Both the position numbers and the translations under genes were made by a program. Below, piece after piece: positions 26,601 through 33,923 of a DNA stretch of 64,000 nucleotides. Numbering within the stretch: the first letter of the stretch is position 1; each line of letters opens with the position of its first letter. The notes beneath the pieces are model-generated. The model was not told the DNA's origin and did not search any database. It saw only the letters and a program-made list of their open reading frames with translations. This DNA comes from Trochalopteron elliotii (Eukaryota; Chordata; Aves; Passeriformes; Leiothrichidae), in NCBI GenBank assembly GCA_024734555.1, contig JANPWX010000009.1, positions 708,586 to 772,585 on the forward strand, in the 5' to 3' direction.

Positions 26601-29600
26601 ACATCTGCCCCTCTCCCACCCCACCCCCAATTTAATATTGAATGTAATTATTTTGGATCAATTTGGGACATAGAACTTGGTTAAAGTTTAGATCAGAATA
26701 ATTTTTGCAGTAACTCACAAGGAGGGTATAAGCAGTTTTTGGGAAACATGTTACTAAATGTGTTCCATTCTAATTTCAAAAAATTGTGAAGTATGTATGT
26801 TATTGCCCTGCATGCTGTGTTTTTTAGCAGTATTATAGATGGCATAATTGTTGAAAGCAAATGGCATGTTTCTTTAAAGTAAAAAAAAATTGTAATTTTA
26901 AATTTGTTTCAACTTCCTAGAACTTTATTAGATTTTCCAGCTAAAAATGTTATGGTAAATGTTGGCCTTAACAATGACTCTGGATGAAATTTAAAAATGC
27001 TATTTCAGAAAATTAGTCTAGAAATATATTTTTTTATTTACATGGAGAGAAGACCTGGGAATCTTTTTTTTCCTGGAAACTTTTACCCACTGTTTTGTTT
27101 TATAACAAAGGTTAGAAATTTGGCAGGAAGATTTAATTTATTCATACATCTCATGAGGAAACAAAGCATCTGGCACAGAGAAGAAGATATTACTTATATG
27201 GAGGAAATTATTCAATGAAGACATATATTGAGTATTTTGCTAAAAGCACATAAATGTTGACTGGTTACCATCTGAATCCAAGGTGTTTCAAACCACTTAA
27301 ATATTGTTGCAATATTCTTTGGACTTTTCTTTTTGTTTTCTTTCTCTTGGAATAAGACCTGTTCTATTTTCTTGTAGTTACAGTGTGAAAATAAAATATA
27401 GCATCTGCTTTTTACTTCTTCAAACCCCAATATTTTGGGTTAATGCTCTAAGTTGCATTAATTTCCTGGTCTTTACTTCTGATAATTTTATTCACTGAAT
27501 GGAAGGTGCAAAGAAAATTTAGCAGGATGTTGTCTGTAGCATACCTTTGCGTTTGAGTCTTTAGTGATGTTTATCCTTTATTATTTCTCTCCTTCATCCA
27601 AAGGCTGGATCTCTGCAGAGAACTGCCTTGATCTTTCAATGTAAAGTCTGTAAGGAAACATATTCCAGCTTTGCTGCCTCCTTATCCTGTCTGTGATTCA
27701 GATGTTAAAAAAAAATCTTTAGCTTCTGCTAAATAGTACTGGCCTAGTACCCTTCCAGAGCCCTGCATCTGTGACCTCCTGAACTAGTGCAGAAGATAGT
27801 ACATGGGAACTTTGAGGTTTTGGTGTAACATTGTTCCAATGTTTGATCCAAGACATTGCACTGCCTTGGTAATATGGATAGCTGGGACTGAATTCTCAAA
27901 TCACAGAATCATGGAATGGGTTGCTTTGGAAGGGACCGTAAAGATAATCTAGTTCCACACACCTGCTGCACATAGGGACATCTTCCACTACACCAGATAG
28001 TTCAAAACCCCATTCAGCCTGACCTTGAACACTTCCAGGGATGGGGAGTGCATCACAACTTCCCTGGGCAAACATGCTCCAGTGTCTCACTACCCTCCCA
28101 GTGAAGAATTTCTTCCTAATATCTAATCTAAATATCTCCTTTTTTAGTTTAAAACCCTTCCCTCTTTTGCTGTGGCTATATGCCTGTGTAAAGTTGCTCT
28201 CCCTTTTTTTTTATAAGTCCCCTTTAAGTACTGGAAGTCTGTTATAAGGTTTCTCTGGAGCCTTCTCCTCTCCAGGCTGAACAACCCCAGCTCTCTCAGT
28301 CTGACTTCATAGAAGAAGTTCTGCAGCTTTTGATCACCTTTGTAGCCCTCCTGGGAGCCGTTCTAACAGGTCCATATCTGTCTTGTGCTGAGGACTCCAG
28401 ACCTCAGCTCTGTTCTGTATTGGTTTCCATATTTGTGTTTCTGAACTGATGGCAGCTCCTCAGGGTTTGAAACAAACTGCCTTTGGCAAAGTCTTGGAAA
28501 CTGAGTCCTTGTTATCGGGAAAGCTGCAAACCCCTTTCGTCACAGACTCTAAATGCTTTAGAATTCTGCACAGTGTTCTTGGGGTTGGACACATTGCAGG
28601 ACTGTCTATCTCCTCCTTATCGTTAGCCCTTGGAACGATTGGTGGAGTGAGGGTACTGCCACAGTGGAACACGAGTCCAGTTTATTGATGGTTTTGATGA
28701 TTTTGTGGCGTTTTGAGTCTCTTTCATGCTTGGGAATGGGGAACTTGGCATTAAAATAGAGAGCAAGAAAAGCATATTTCCTCAAATAGTAACATTTTCC
28801 TCTTTCATTTGTTGATGATAAGGGGTATTAAGGCCTTTTTCATTTTGGCTGTGTAATTTATTGTCTGTTCAAGAGGCCTTGAAGTTTGACTGATAATGAT
28901 CCATATTGTGAGTTGAGAAGAGTAAATCAGCAGTGATGACAACTACTTGTGGATGTCTGTCCATTTGGACCAGCGGAGAGAAGGCTGGTGTCTTTAATGA
29001 ATTACTTTACCAAATACTATTCCTATGACATTTTTGGCAGCTATGCACAGAAGAAAAACAAGCATATTCCTAAGCTGCATCTTGAATTTCTGCTGTATCC
29101 TGATTCAAACCAAATTCAGACAGCAGGATGTGCCAAAAACGTCCATCTCTCTTCTAACTTCCTCCTTTCTTTTTTCTCAAGAAAGTGCAGGGTGGAGGGG
29201 AGTTGTGGCAGATAGTGGTAAAGAATGAGCACCTTAGCCTGTTCTCTGGGGTGTGCCCACCAGAGTTTCCACCTTCCATCAGGGTGAAGTAAAAGTGTGT
29301 TTTTCTCAGTTTTTGCAGTTGAGTCAGCAGCGAAGATATGCCTGTGAAAGATACTGAAGAAACACTTGGGAACTGTGTTTTGTGTTTGAGATACTTGATG
29401 TCTCAGCTGTTTGTGTTTTGTGATTTGATGTATGCCCCAAAGGTCTGTTTCTGTCCTCTTCTGCTCTCTGTATTGAGCAACAGCTGTTATGCTTATATTT
29501 AGCACTGACAATACAAGTGCTTGTGTTTGTATGTATGCCTATAGGTACATGTTTTCCCTGACATCCCCTTCACTTCCTATTCAGTTTATTCCTTTCTGTT

Positions 29601-29809
29601 TGCGCTCGCAGCTGGCAGATTTCCGAGAGGTGGTCTCGCGGATGCTGGGCCTCGACATTGCCAGCCTGGCTCTTCCTGACTATGAAATCATTACACGCCT
29701 TGATGGGTTCATTCACTCCCATCAGCACCACTTCTTCCCCTGTGTCTGCCTCAAAGATGTGGCAAGGACCCCAGAGGAGCAGCAAGGAAACATCCAGCTT
29801 CTTCACTGA
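3366..29809 (+). CDS. CCDC170: CCDC170 coding region, exons 2-11 (5' partial), spliced
   Basis: Ten exons join at 3366-3497, 6432-6688, 10317-10461, 12197-12382, 18812-19129, 21899-22099, 23567-23740, 24514-24756, 25641-25877 and 29612-29809. They give 2091 coding bases, or 696 residues plus a stop. Every junction has AG/GT borders and keeps frame. The product is a long, Leu/Glu/Lys-rich coiled coil, interrupted at window-residues 414-471 by a less helical block and closed by a conserved tail containing [10 protein letters not shown] and SHQHH and ending QLLH. I recognise this as CCDC170 from recalled similarity to the human protein, including that tail; no alignment was run. In mammals CCDC170 is described as a Golgi-associated protein that binds and stabilises microtubules, and the gene lies next to ESR1. 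The start codon and first exon are not in the window: 1-3365 shows no CpG-rich promoter or plausible first exon. No frameshift or internal stop is seen, so the gene looks intact. Confidence 0.9.
3498..6431 (+). other. CCDC170: CCDC170 intron 2
   Basis: Unique AT-rich intron bounded by GTACAT and ctgtag. It contains the CAA trinucleotide array at 5564-5606. No CR1 copy or other gene is recognisable. Confidence 0.75.
5564..5606. repeat. CAA trinucleotide microsatellite
   Basis: About 14 consecutive CAA units (TTG on the minus strand) lie in CCDC170 intron 2. The poly-Leu frame on the minus strand is an artefact of this array. Confidence 0.93.
6432..6688 (+). CDS. CCDC170: CCDC170 exon 3
   Basis: This 257-base exon follows the acceptor ttttctatctgtag and ends at the donor CTTAA/GTAAGA. 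It begins [20 protein letters not shown]. It encodes 85 full codons plus two bases of an Asn codon completed by exon 4, the only split codon in the gene within this window. The residues form uninterrupted coiled coil with Leu heptads, for example [16 protein letters not shown] and [19 protein letters not shown]. An in-frame TAA lies four bases into the intron, so reading on into the intron would truncate the protein. Confidence 0.9.
6689..10316 (+). other. CCDC170: CCDC170 intron 3 (phase 2)
   Basis: This intron begins GTAAGA and ends in a poly-T tract plus ctgattag. It is the only intron in the window that splits a codon. A short GAA-rich run lies at about 7410-7432. No other gene or repeat family is recognised. 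Confidence 0.75.
10317..10461 (+). CDS. CCDC170: CCDC170 exon 4
   Basis: This 145-base exon sits directly behind a strong T-rich acceptor tract (poly-T at 10290-10304, then ctatctgattag). Its first base completes the Asn codon begun in exon 3, and it ends phase 0 at AAAG/GTGATT. It encodes about 48 further residues, including [17 protein letters not shown] and the acidic segment [16 protein letters not shown]. The Asp/Ile/Pro content suggests a short break or hinge in the coiled coil here. The phase-2 match with exon 3 is independent support for the exon pair. Confidence 0.88.
10462..12196 (+). other. CCDC170: CCDC170 intron 4
   Basis: AT-rich unique sequence between GTGATT and ctcaag. Short ORFs at 11476-11709 (plus) and 11482-11673 (minus) overlap each other and have no splice or similarity support. 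Nothing else is seen. Confidence 0.75.
12197..12382 (+). CDS. CCDC170: CCDC170 exon 5
   Basis: This 186-base exon (62 codons, phase 0 at both ends) begins after ttatttctcaag and ends at AGTAAG/GTACAT. It encodes [20 protein letters not shown] and further coiled coil through [20 protein letters not shown]. Leu and Val spacing is heptad-like with alternating Glu/Lys. Its length is a multiple of three, so skipping it would remove a coiled-coil module without a frameshift. Confidence 0.9.
13031..13183 (+). other. Candidate cassette exon in CCDC170 intron 5 (unproven)
   Basis: A 153-base segment (51 codons) is open in phase 0 between a possible acceptor, atctgtgcag, and a near-consensus donor, CAAAAG/GTGAGC. 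Inserted between exons 5 and 6 it would keep frame. It encodes [20 protein letters not shown], then a Cys/Gly segment and a Leu/Arg-rich end. The product is not coiled-coil-like and has no similarity I recognise. The polypyrimidine tract before the acceptor is poor, so chance is a serious alternative. Confidence 0.2.
16346..17052 (-). mobile_element. CR1 LINE fragment, minus orientation
   Basis: The plus strand starts aatcacggaattatttaggt and proceeds through phrases typical of the reverse complement of the avian CR1 3' end: ccactaaaccatgtccctaa, ttccctgggcagcctgttcc and cctcttctccagattaaaca. It then reaches remnants of the reverse-transcriptase ORF end (cccccaggtcctcttctgcc). The element therefore runs on the minus strand with its 3' end at 16346 and is 5'-truncated. 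An internal 18-base unit is duplicated at 16746-16781. Overlapping ORFs of 66-138 codons here are CR1 remnants, not host genes. Confidence 0.93.
17800..17863. repeat. Tandem duplication, two 32-base copies
   Basis: Copy 1 (17800-17831) and copy 2 (17832-17863) both follow the pattern ttttgtgtcatg, then tgaaat, then tattcttt, with a few substitutions between them. It looks like a simple local duplication within intron 5. Confidence 0.75.
18113..18127. promoter_or_regulatory. Everted nuclear-receptor half-site pair (possible)
   Basis: TGACCT and AGGTCA flank a 3-base spacer, forming a perfect everted repeat, with a third half-site-like GGGTCA at 18081-18086. Such half-sites are bound by type II nuclear receptors. 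The ER3 spacing is not the classic estrogen response element (AGGTCA inverted, not everted). Function is unproven and a chance occurrence is possible. Confidence 0.2.
18345..18424 (+). repeat. CR1 3' terminal stub with ATCCT/ATCCC array
   Basis: The phrase gagctgatcatcactgcagg then tcccttccaactgaaa matches the last 40 or so bases of CR1 in plus orientation. It is followed at 18387-18424 by alternating tatcc and tatccc/catcc pentamers. CR1 normally ends in short direct repeats, so the array probably grew from that tail. Confidence 0.7.
18812..19129 (+). CDS. CCDC170: CCDC170 exon 6
   Basis: This is the largest internal exon in the window: 318 bases, 106 codons, phase 0 at both ends. It follows tttttcatgcactttag and ends at GAAATA/GTAAGT. 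It encodes [20 protein letters not shown], a long Ser/Glu/Lys-rich coiled coil with [20 protein letters not shown], then a less helical segment [15 protein letters not shown] and the helix [17 protein letters not shown]. The [12 protein letters not shown] segment probably separates two coiled-coil rods (inference from composition). Confidence 0.9.
19130..21898 (+). other. CCDC170: CCDC170 intron 6
   Basis: This intron is bounded by GTAAGT and the acceptor ctccctag. It contains an internal CR1 fragment at 20045-20338. The stretch at about 20380-20780 is somewhat more GC-rich than its surroundings, with no recognisable origin. The remainder is AT-rich unique sequence. Confidence 0.75.
20045..20338 (-). 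mobile_element. CR1 LINE internal fragment, minus orientation
   Basis: The sequence reads ccatgccattggctttctga, then tgttgaccagcacccccaca and tcggcagagccttcctaccc, the reverse complement of the 3' part of the CR1 reverse-transcriptase ORF. The usual CR1 3' end and tail are absent on the left side, so the copy is truncated at both ends. ORFs read here on either strand are relics. Confidence 0.88.
21899..22099 (+). CDS. CCDC170: CCDC170 exon 7
   Basis: This 201-base exon (67 codons, phase 0 at both ends) follows gatttgcttgctccctag. It encodes [20 protein letters not shown], then [20 protein letters not shown] and [10 protein letters not shown], ending KLEKQK. The donor is AAA/GTAGTT, a weaker match to consensus than the other donors in the gene. 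Read-through would add only VVAHIIYF before a stop, giving a truncated protein. The following A/C-rich tract at 22306-22408 lies about 200 bases into the intron. Confidence 0.89.
22100..23566 (+). other. CCDC170: CCDC170 intron 7
   Basis: This intron starts with the weak donor GTAGTT and ends cacatcttag. It contains the A/C-rich low-complexity tract at 22306-22408. No other gene or interspersed repeat is recognised. Confidence 0.75.
22306..22408. repeat. A/C-rich low-complexity tract
   Basis: About 100 bases consist almost only of A and C on the plus strand, with words such as aaacaaacaaccaaccccca and aaaacgcccccaaaaaacac. It is compositional rather than a clean tandem array. The transcript would carry CA-rich sequence about 200 bases downstream of exon 7. 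Confidence 0.8.
23567..23740 (+). CDS. CCDC170: CCDC170 exon 8
   Basis: This 174-base exon (58 codons, phase 0 at both ends) follows cttttccacatcttag and ends at AGGAAG/GTATGC. It encodes [20 protein letters not shown] followed by [20 protein letters not shown] and a Tyr/Arg-rich end, AAYSLRRK. The Gly-Phe-Asp-Met and Asp-Val-Ile-Leu segments are not typical of a continuous coiled coil. They look like a small packed helical unit between the rods, and the density of distinctive residues makes this block one of the best identifiers of the family. Confidence 0.9.
23741..24513 (+). other. CCDC170: CCDC170 intron 8
   Basis: Short (773-base) AT-rich intron between GTATGC and the acceptor aatcaag, with nothing else recognisable in it. 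The pyrimidine tract lies slightly upstream of the acceptor (tattttttcaaatttccttg). Confidence 0.75.
24514..24756 (+). CDS. CCDC170: CCDC170 exon 9
   Basis: This 243-base exon (81 codons, phase 0) is taken to start after gtgtttggaaatcaag, reading [21 protein letters not shown] second acceptor, ctcag, 12 bases on would start the exon at 24526 and remove four residues (LKAQ) without a frameshift. The exon ends at CTTAAG/GTGAGT, the best donor in the gene. The product is pure coiled coil: [38 protein letters not shown] and [14 protein letters not shown]. Confidence 0.88.
24757..25640 (+). other. CCDC170: CCDC170 intron 9
   Basis: 884-base intron bounded by GTGAGT and ttattgcag. Only unique sequence is seen, apart from a small palindrome (cacatgtacatgtg) near 25491. 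Confidence 0.75.
25641..25877 (+). CDS. CCDC170: CCDC170 exon 10
   Basis: This 237-base exon (79 codons, phase 0 at both ends) follows ccttatcttattgcag and ends at AGACAG/GTAGGT. It encodes [20 protein letters not shown], a very Lys-rich stretch ([20 protein letters not shown]), then [20 protein letters not shown]. This is the last long rod before the C-terminal tail. Its strong basic charge would suit contact with acidic microtubule tails, but that is inference only. Confidence 0.9.
26286..26543 (+). mobile_element. CR1 LINE 3' fragment, plus orientation
   Basis: The sequence follows the CR1 3' region in order: gtgataggatgaaaggaagc, gattggatattaggcaaaat, ggaacaagttgcccagggga, gtttagtgatggacttggga, and the end ttttctaacctaaataattc. 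It is a 5'-truncated copy of about 260 bases that reaches close to the normal 3' terminus. Confidence 0.92.
27899..28430 (-). mobile_element. CR1 LINE fragment, minus orientation
   Basis: The plus strand opens with aatcacagaatcatggaatg and tggaagggaccgtaaagata, the reverse complement of the CR1 3' end. It continues with ttccctgggcaaacatgctc and ctctccaggctgaacaaccc, and ends near a phrase about the gaggactccagacctcagct region. It is 5'-truncated. Its substitutions and the wording differ from the copy at 16346, suggesting a different CR1 subfamily. Confidence 0.93.
29612..29809 (+). CDS. CCDC170: CCDC170 exon 11, C-terminal coding exon with stop
   Basis: The acceptor tgtttgcgctcgcag precedes a 198-base terminal coding segment: 65 codons plus TGA at 29807-29809. 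It encodes [40 protein letters not shown] and a final stretch ending GNIQLLH. It is more GC-rich and less repetitive than the coiled-coil exons. The [10 protein letters not shown] and SHQHH motifs match my memory of the human CCDC170 C-terminus, and this exon is the strongest single basis for naming the gene. Confidence 0.92.
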   Translation: MADFREVVSRMLGLDIASLALPDYEIITRLDGFIHSHQHHFFPCVCLKDVARTPEEQQGNIQLLH

Positions 29810-30725
29810 ACGGAGATGGAACAAAGTAAAATTTTCTGTTTGCTTCCTTACCTGCTGAACCTCCACAGAAAACAGATCCCCATTTCTGTTCCTTACTCTA
29901 GAGATATCAGCTAGGGCTGATTTTTAGAACTTCAACAGAGAGACTAAATTGGAATGGGTAGAGTAAAGCCAGCAGCCTGGAGATGGCAAACAGAAAATCC
30001 CTGGGCAGCTTAATACTTCAGTTATGAAAATGATAGGCAACGTATCAACAATGCCCTCAAGTTTCAAGTGCAGAGGCATTGAAGTCATGGATCACCCAAG
30101 GTCAGTTCATAGTTTTGAGAAGTTACTGGATGTCTGATTCAGTGGCATTCCTTGTGTTTTACCTCTAGGTGACAAGGATGAAATCAAGTAGAGGTTGTCC
30201 TGTTGCTGTTCTTCTTGCCACCTGGGACATCTCTGCATTTTTACCCATAAGGGCTTTAGCTTCAAGACAACTGTTTGCAAGTTAGAGGATTATCTCAATT
30301 TTGGAATAAGAGATTTTTCTTTCTTCTGTTGGTTTCTTTTGTCTGCTTGTATGGCAAACCAAAAAATTTCATTTTTGCAGCAAAGGTTTCCTCACAGAGT
30401 CCCGTCATGTGCCTCATAGAGAGATATTTGGTAAAACTGAGTGTTTGCCTTGGTCATGATGTGTTGAAAATTTTGCTTCCAGCTGCTCTGTTCCTTGGGC
30501 AATTAATCCGCAGTGGCAATTCTTCTGAGTTAATGAAAAATTGTTTTTGAAGTCTTGTTCATTACAGAAAATAGTTGAACTACTAAAGTGTTGATTTTCA
30601 GAGAAGTGATGATGAGGTGTACAAAACTATCCCTTAGTCATAAAAAATGTTTTTTGAGTGTTGTTGAACTTCATGTTTTTTTAAAAAGAAATATGGACAA
30701 TAAATCTGTTTCAATAGCACATTCA
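29810..30725 (+). other. CCDC170: CCDC170 3' untranslated region (predicted)
   Basis: Downstream of the stop codon no splice donor is needed and the sequence stays without a long conserved ORF up to the poly(A) signal at 30699. The end is placed about 20 bases after that signal. The exact cleavage base cannot be read from the sequence. Later AATAAA-like words (for example near 30983 and 31808) could give longer isoforms. Confidence 0.6.
30699..30704 (+). terminator. Polyadenylation signal AATAAA for CCDC170
   Basis: A canonical AATAAA lies about 890 bases after the stop. It is followed within 30-60 bases by a strongly T/GT-rich stretch (gattctgtggttttagtttt, then gtacggttgtgtag), which is the expected arrangement of a cleavage and polyadenylation site. 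Confidence 0.6.
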
Positions 30726-31132
30726 AACTTGATTCTGTGGTTTTAGTTTTGTACGGTTGTGTAGAACAGTAAAGATGACTTACCTATTAATGTCTGACTA
30801 TTTGTGGGCTTTCTACAGTATCTCAGCAGATGATGACCCACTCAGTAACACTGAACACAGTATTTTAAGAAAAATTACACTTTTTCAAGTAAGAGTGGTA
30901 ATTTTGCTATCTGACTGGGGACTCAAGACATGTTTTTATTTAATTTGTTTCTGAAGAATTGTTTCTCAGTGACTTGTTATAAAATAAAAGAAAAAAAACC
31001 ACTCAAGCTTTTGTAAAATCAGTCATTTGAGAAGATAGAAATAAATCTTGTGTAAATTTTTATGCTCCTGTGGCTAACTGAATTAAAATCAATTTAATTT
31101 TTTGTTTTACAGTGTAACATTGTTTGGGGTGG

Positions 31133-31280
31133 GAATGACTTCAAACTGAAAGAGAGCAGGTTTAGATTAGAAATTAGAAAAAAAATCTTTTTTTTTGTGG
31201 GTAGTGAGGCACAGGTTGCACAGAGAAGTTGTGGGTGCTCCATCCCTGGAAGTGTTCAAGGCTGGATGAAATGTAATTTT
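31133..31280 (+). mobile_element. CR1 LINE short fragment, plus orientation
   Basis: The phrases caggtttagattagaaatta, ggttgcacagagaagttgtg and ctccatccctggaagtgttc then aaggctgga are diagnostic of the CR1 3' region. The copy is about 150 bases, truncated at both ends, with an expanded T run in the middle. Confidence 0.85.
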
Positions 31281-31977
31281 TAGGCATGATATGTTGATTG
31301 GGGATTTAGAGGATGGAAAAGGATGCAATACTTTTCTAATTCTTTGTGACATAATACAAGTAGTTTCACTTCATGTTTTGTTTGTTTTATAGGCACTCCT
31401 TTTTTATCTATTACTAAAGAACAAAACCCATTTTCTTCATCCATATTAATAAATATCATACAAAACATGATTTACCGTATTTTGAGAGTTAAGTAAATTG
31501 CATTACAAATTTAGATCCCCTCAGCCCTGGTAATACACTCGTAACATTAAGAAATAGTCTCTGAGAGTGACAATTATAAAGTAAGGTTGCATTATGAAAT
31601 GATTTCCTGATGTGTGCCAGGAGACTTGAAGTCTCCTGTCAGGCTCATTAGCCCCATCCCCTGCCACCTGTGACCAGCCCTGGCACCAGCAGTGGAGTTC
31701 CAGCCCCACAGAAGCCACCAGCATGAGTCTCTAAATTATTTCAAAGGAGGCAGATTTTTCACATGAAGTTCACAGCAATGCTTGACATTGGCTTCCCAGA
31801 AGAAAGAATAAAGGATTTCTAATGCCTTTTTTGATTTTTTAGCAGCAGATATGTATTTTCTGAAGTATTAATGCTCACCATGTTCACAAAGGAATGATCT
31901 ATTATCTGACTACTAATATTCCTTGTATTTGCTTTACTTTTGGAAGAGTACTGACATATTTCTCCTTGTAGCCAAAG

Positions 31978-31996
31978 CAAATAAATAAATAAATAA
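31978..31996. repeat. AAAT tetranucleotide run
   Basis: About five AAAT units occur in intergenic sequence. Confidence 0.8.
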
Positions 31997-33858
31997 GAAG
32001 CAATTTGATTTGAACAAAGTTCAGGTGATTTTTGCCCTATGAAATTTAAGTAAGCCCTGAAAAAACTGACTCTCAATTTTTTTAAAGGCATGTTTCATAC
32101 AGTATTGAAGTCAGTCTTCCTTTTGGGAGAAAAATTAGAAGAAGCTTATGAATGCTTTCAACATTTGTTTCAAATGTTTTATTTTTTTTTAAAACCAAGA
32201 TGCATTCAACACAAGGCAGGTGTTGCAAGTGTTTATTAAGGTTGTGTCAGCAGACACCTTCCCGTATGTTACTTTTACCAGGTTTGTCTATATTAATAAA
32301 AGGTATGCAATTAAGAGTTTGCTATCTATTCATAATTACTCTTTTATTGTGGTAAAAGATTCTTGATTTATCAGCAGAATGCATACTAAGATAATGTAAA
32401 GAAGTAATATGTTAACTCACAGAATAGTACAGCTACAGAACTACACTTTTTTCCTCCAAATAACAGCTGAACCAGATCCAGTGAAGGCAACTTTACTAAG
32501 GCAAAACTCGACAAATTAAAATGTTGCAATTGTAGATATTAAAGTGAAATTATTTACATGCTATAAACACTGTAATAATAAAATCACAGAACAAATAGAA
32601 AAATGAGTGTTATAGTGTTATGAGTGTATTAAAGTACACGGAACTGAATTTTTGCCTATGCATCATATTATTGATAATACACTATTTGCAACACAGCAGA
32701 ACCAAACATTAGAATGTTAATGTAGTAGAACCATTATTCCTCAAAGAAATTAACTGCAAAACTATTCAAGTACTTTGCTAAATTGGAATTAAATGCATTA
32801 AGACAGATCACATTAAATTACTTTCTAACTTCTGTTGCTCTGTAGTTTATTACTACTGTATAAAGCAGTTTGCTTTTTCACATTTTCTGTGGATGTCCAC
32901 AATTCTGTGGCTGTCCGTCACCCACAATTTCCTACAGCTGTTCTGTTACTGTATCGTTTGGCATATTATGATGGTGCAGGAGAGGAGAAATATGAATGAC
33001 CCAAGTAATAATAGATTTCAATTTTAAAAATAGCAGATGAGGGATCAGGTACATTTAGAGAGAATATGTAATGTATTCTCCCAAATTTTTCATGTGAAAT
33101 AGAAGTATTTTTTAAGACTACAGATTCTGACTTTTTCTCTTGACCATCTAAAAGAAAAAGGGTGAGGAATGAGACAAAGTGAAGTGAAACTTCCTAGGAA
33201 ATTAGAGAACAGGGAATTCTGATATCACTGAAGCATATAAAACAAAATTAGTTAACTACATGGAAAATAAGAAAATGATAGCTTGCCAGAATAGAAACTG
33301 GAAAGAATGTTCAAAGATAATCCTTTTCAAATGGAAGACTTCAGATTTTTTTTTTTTTGTCAAAACAAGTAAGAATCATCTATGGCAATACTTCTTTTTT
33401 CTGGAAGGAGGATGAGTTTATTAGATTGCACTCATAATTAGCGAGGAATAACTGAGTCAGAAAAGAAAAATCTACAAAACATAACAATGTGTTTGAACAA
33501 AATAGTTTACTTTTCTGTCAGTTTTAAAGTCAGCTAATGAGCCCTGAGACAATGAACAACACTTGTTTTCAGAGGGGAACAAATAAAACAATTGAGATAT
33601 ATTATTTCATTTTTCCCCCTGACTACTTACACTTTGGATAAGTAGGAGAAACAACACAAAGAAGATTGCAAAGCATGAGCCAGCGGGCTCCAAACAGGTC
33701 CTAGGTAGAGAAACCAAGTGTCAGATTACTTCTGGTAATGCTGGGAATGGGACTGGAGAGTAGGATGTCTCAGCAAACTGGGAGCTGGAGAGGTTTTGGC
33801 CCCAGGTACCTTTTATGATTTTTCTTATAAATCAGTGCTTTTATGAAATTATTTGGGC

Positions 33859-33923
33859 TTTTTTCTTTTTTTTTTTTTTTTTGGGTTTTTTTTTTTTTTT
33901 TTTTGGTTTTTTTTTTTTTTTTT
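33859..33923. repeat. Interrupted poly-T tract
   Basis: A T-run broken at 33865 by one C, then three T-runs of 17, 19 and 17 bases separated by GGG (33883-33885) and GG (33905-33906). On the minus strand this is an A-rich tract and generates a spurious Lys-rich ORF. Confidence 0.9.

Larger units (their letters stand above)
25878..29611 (+). other. CCDC170: CCDC170 intron 10
   Basis: Last intron, bounded by GTAGGT and gcgctcgcag. It carries two CR1 copies in opposite orientation, at 26286-26543 (plus) and 27899-28430 (minus). Short ORFs elsewhere in it, including a 131-codon minus-strand one at 29116-29511, show no similarity or splice support. Confidence 0.75.
30726..33858. other. Intergenic, downstream of CCDC170
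   Basis: AT-rich sequence with no recognisable gene. It contains a short CR1 fragment (31133-31280) and a small AAAT run (31978-31996). A mildly GC-richer patch of unknown origin lies at about 31620-31725. ORFs are all under 92 codons and unsupported. Confidence 0.7.
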
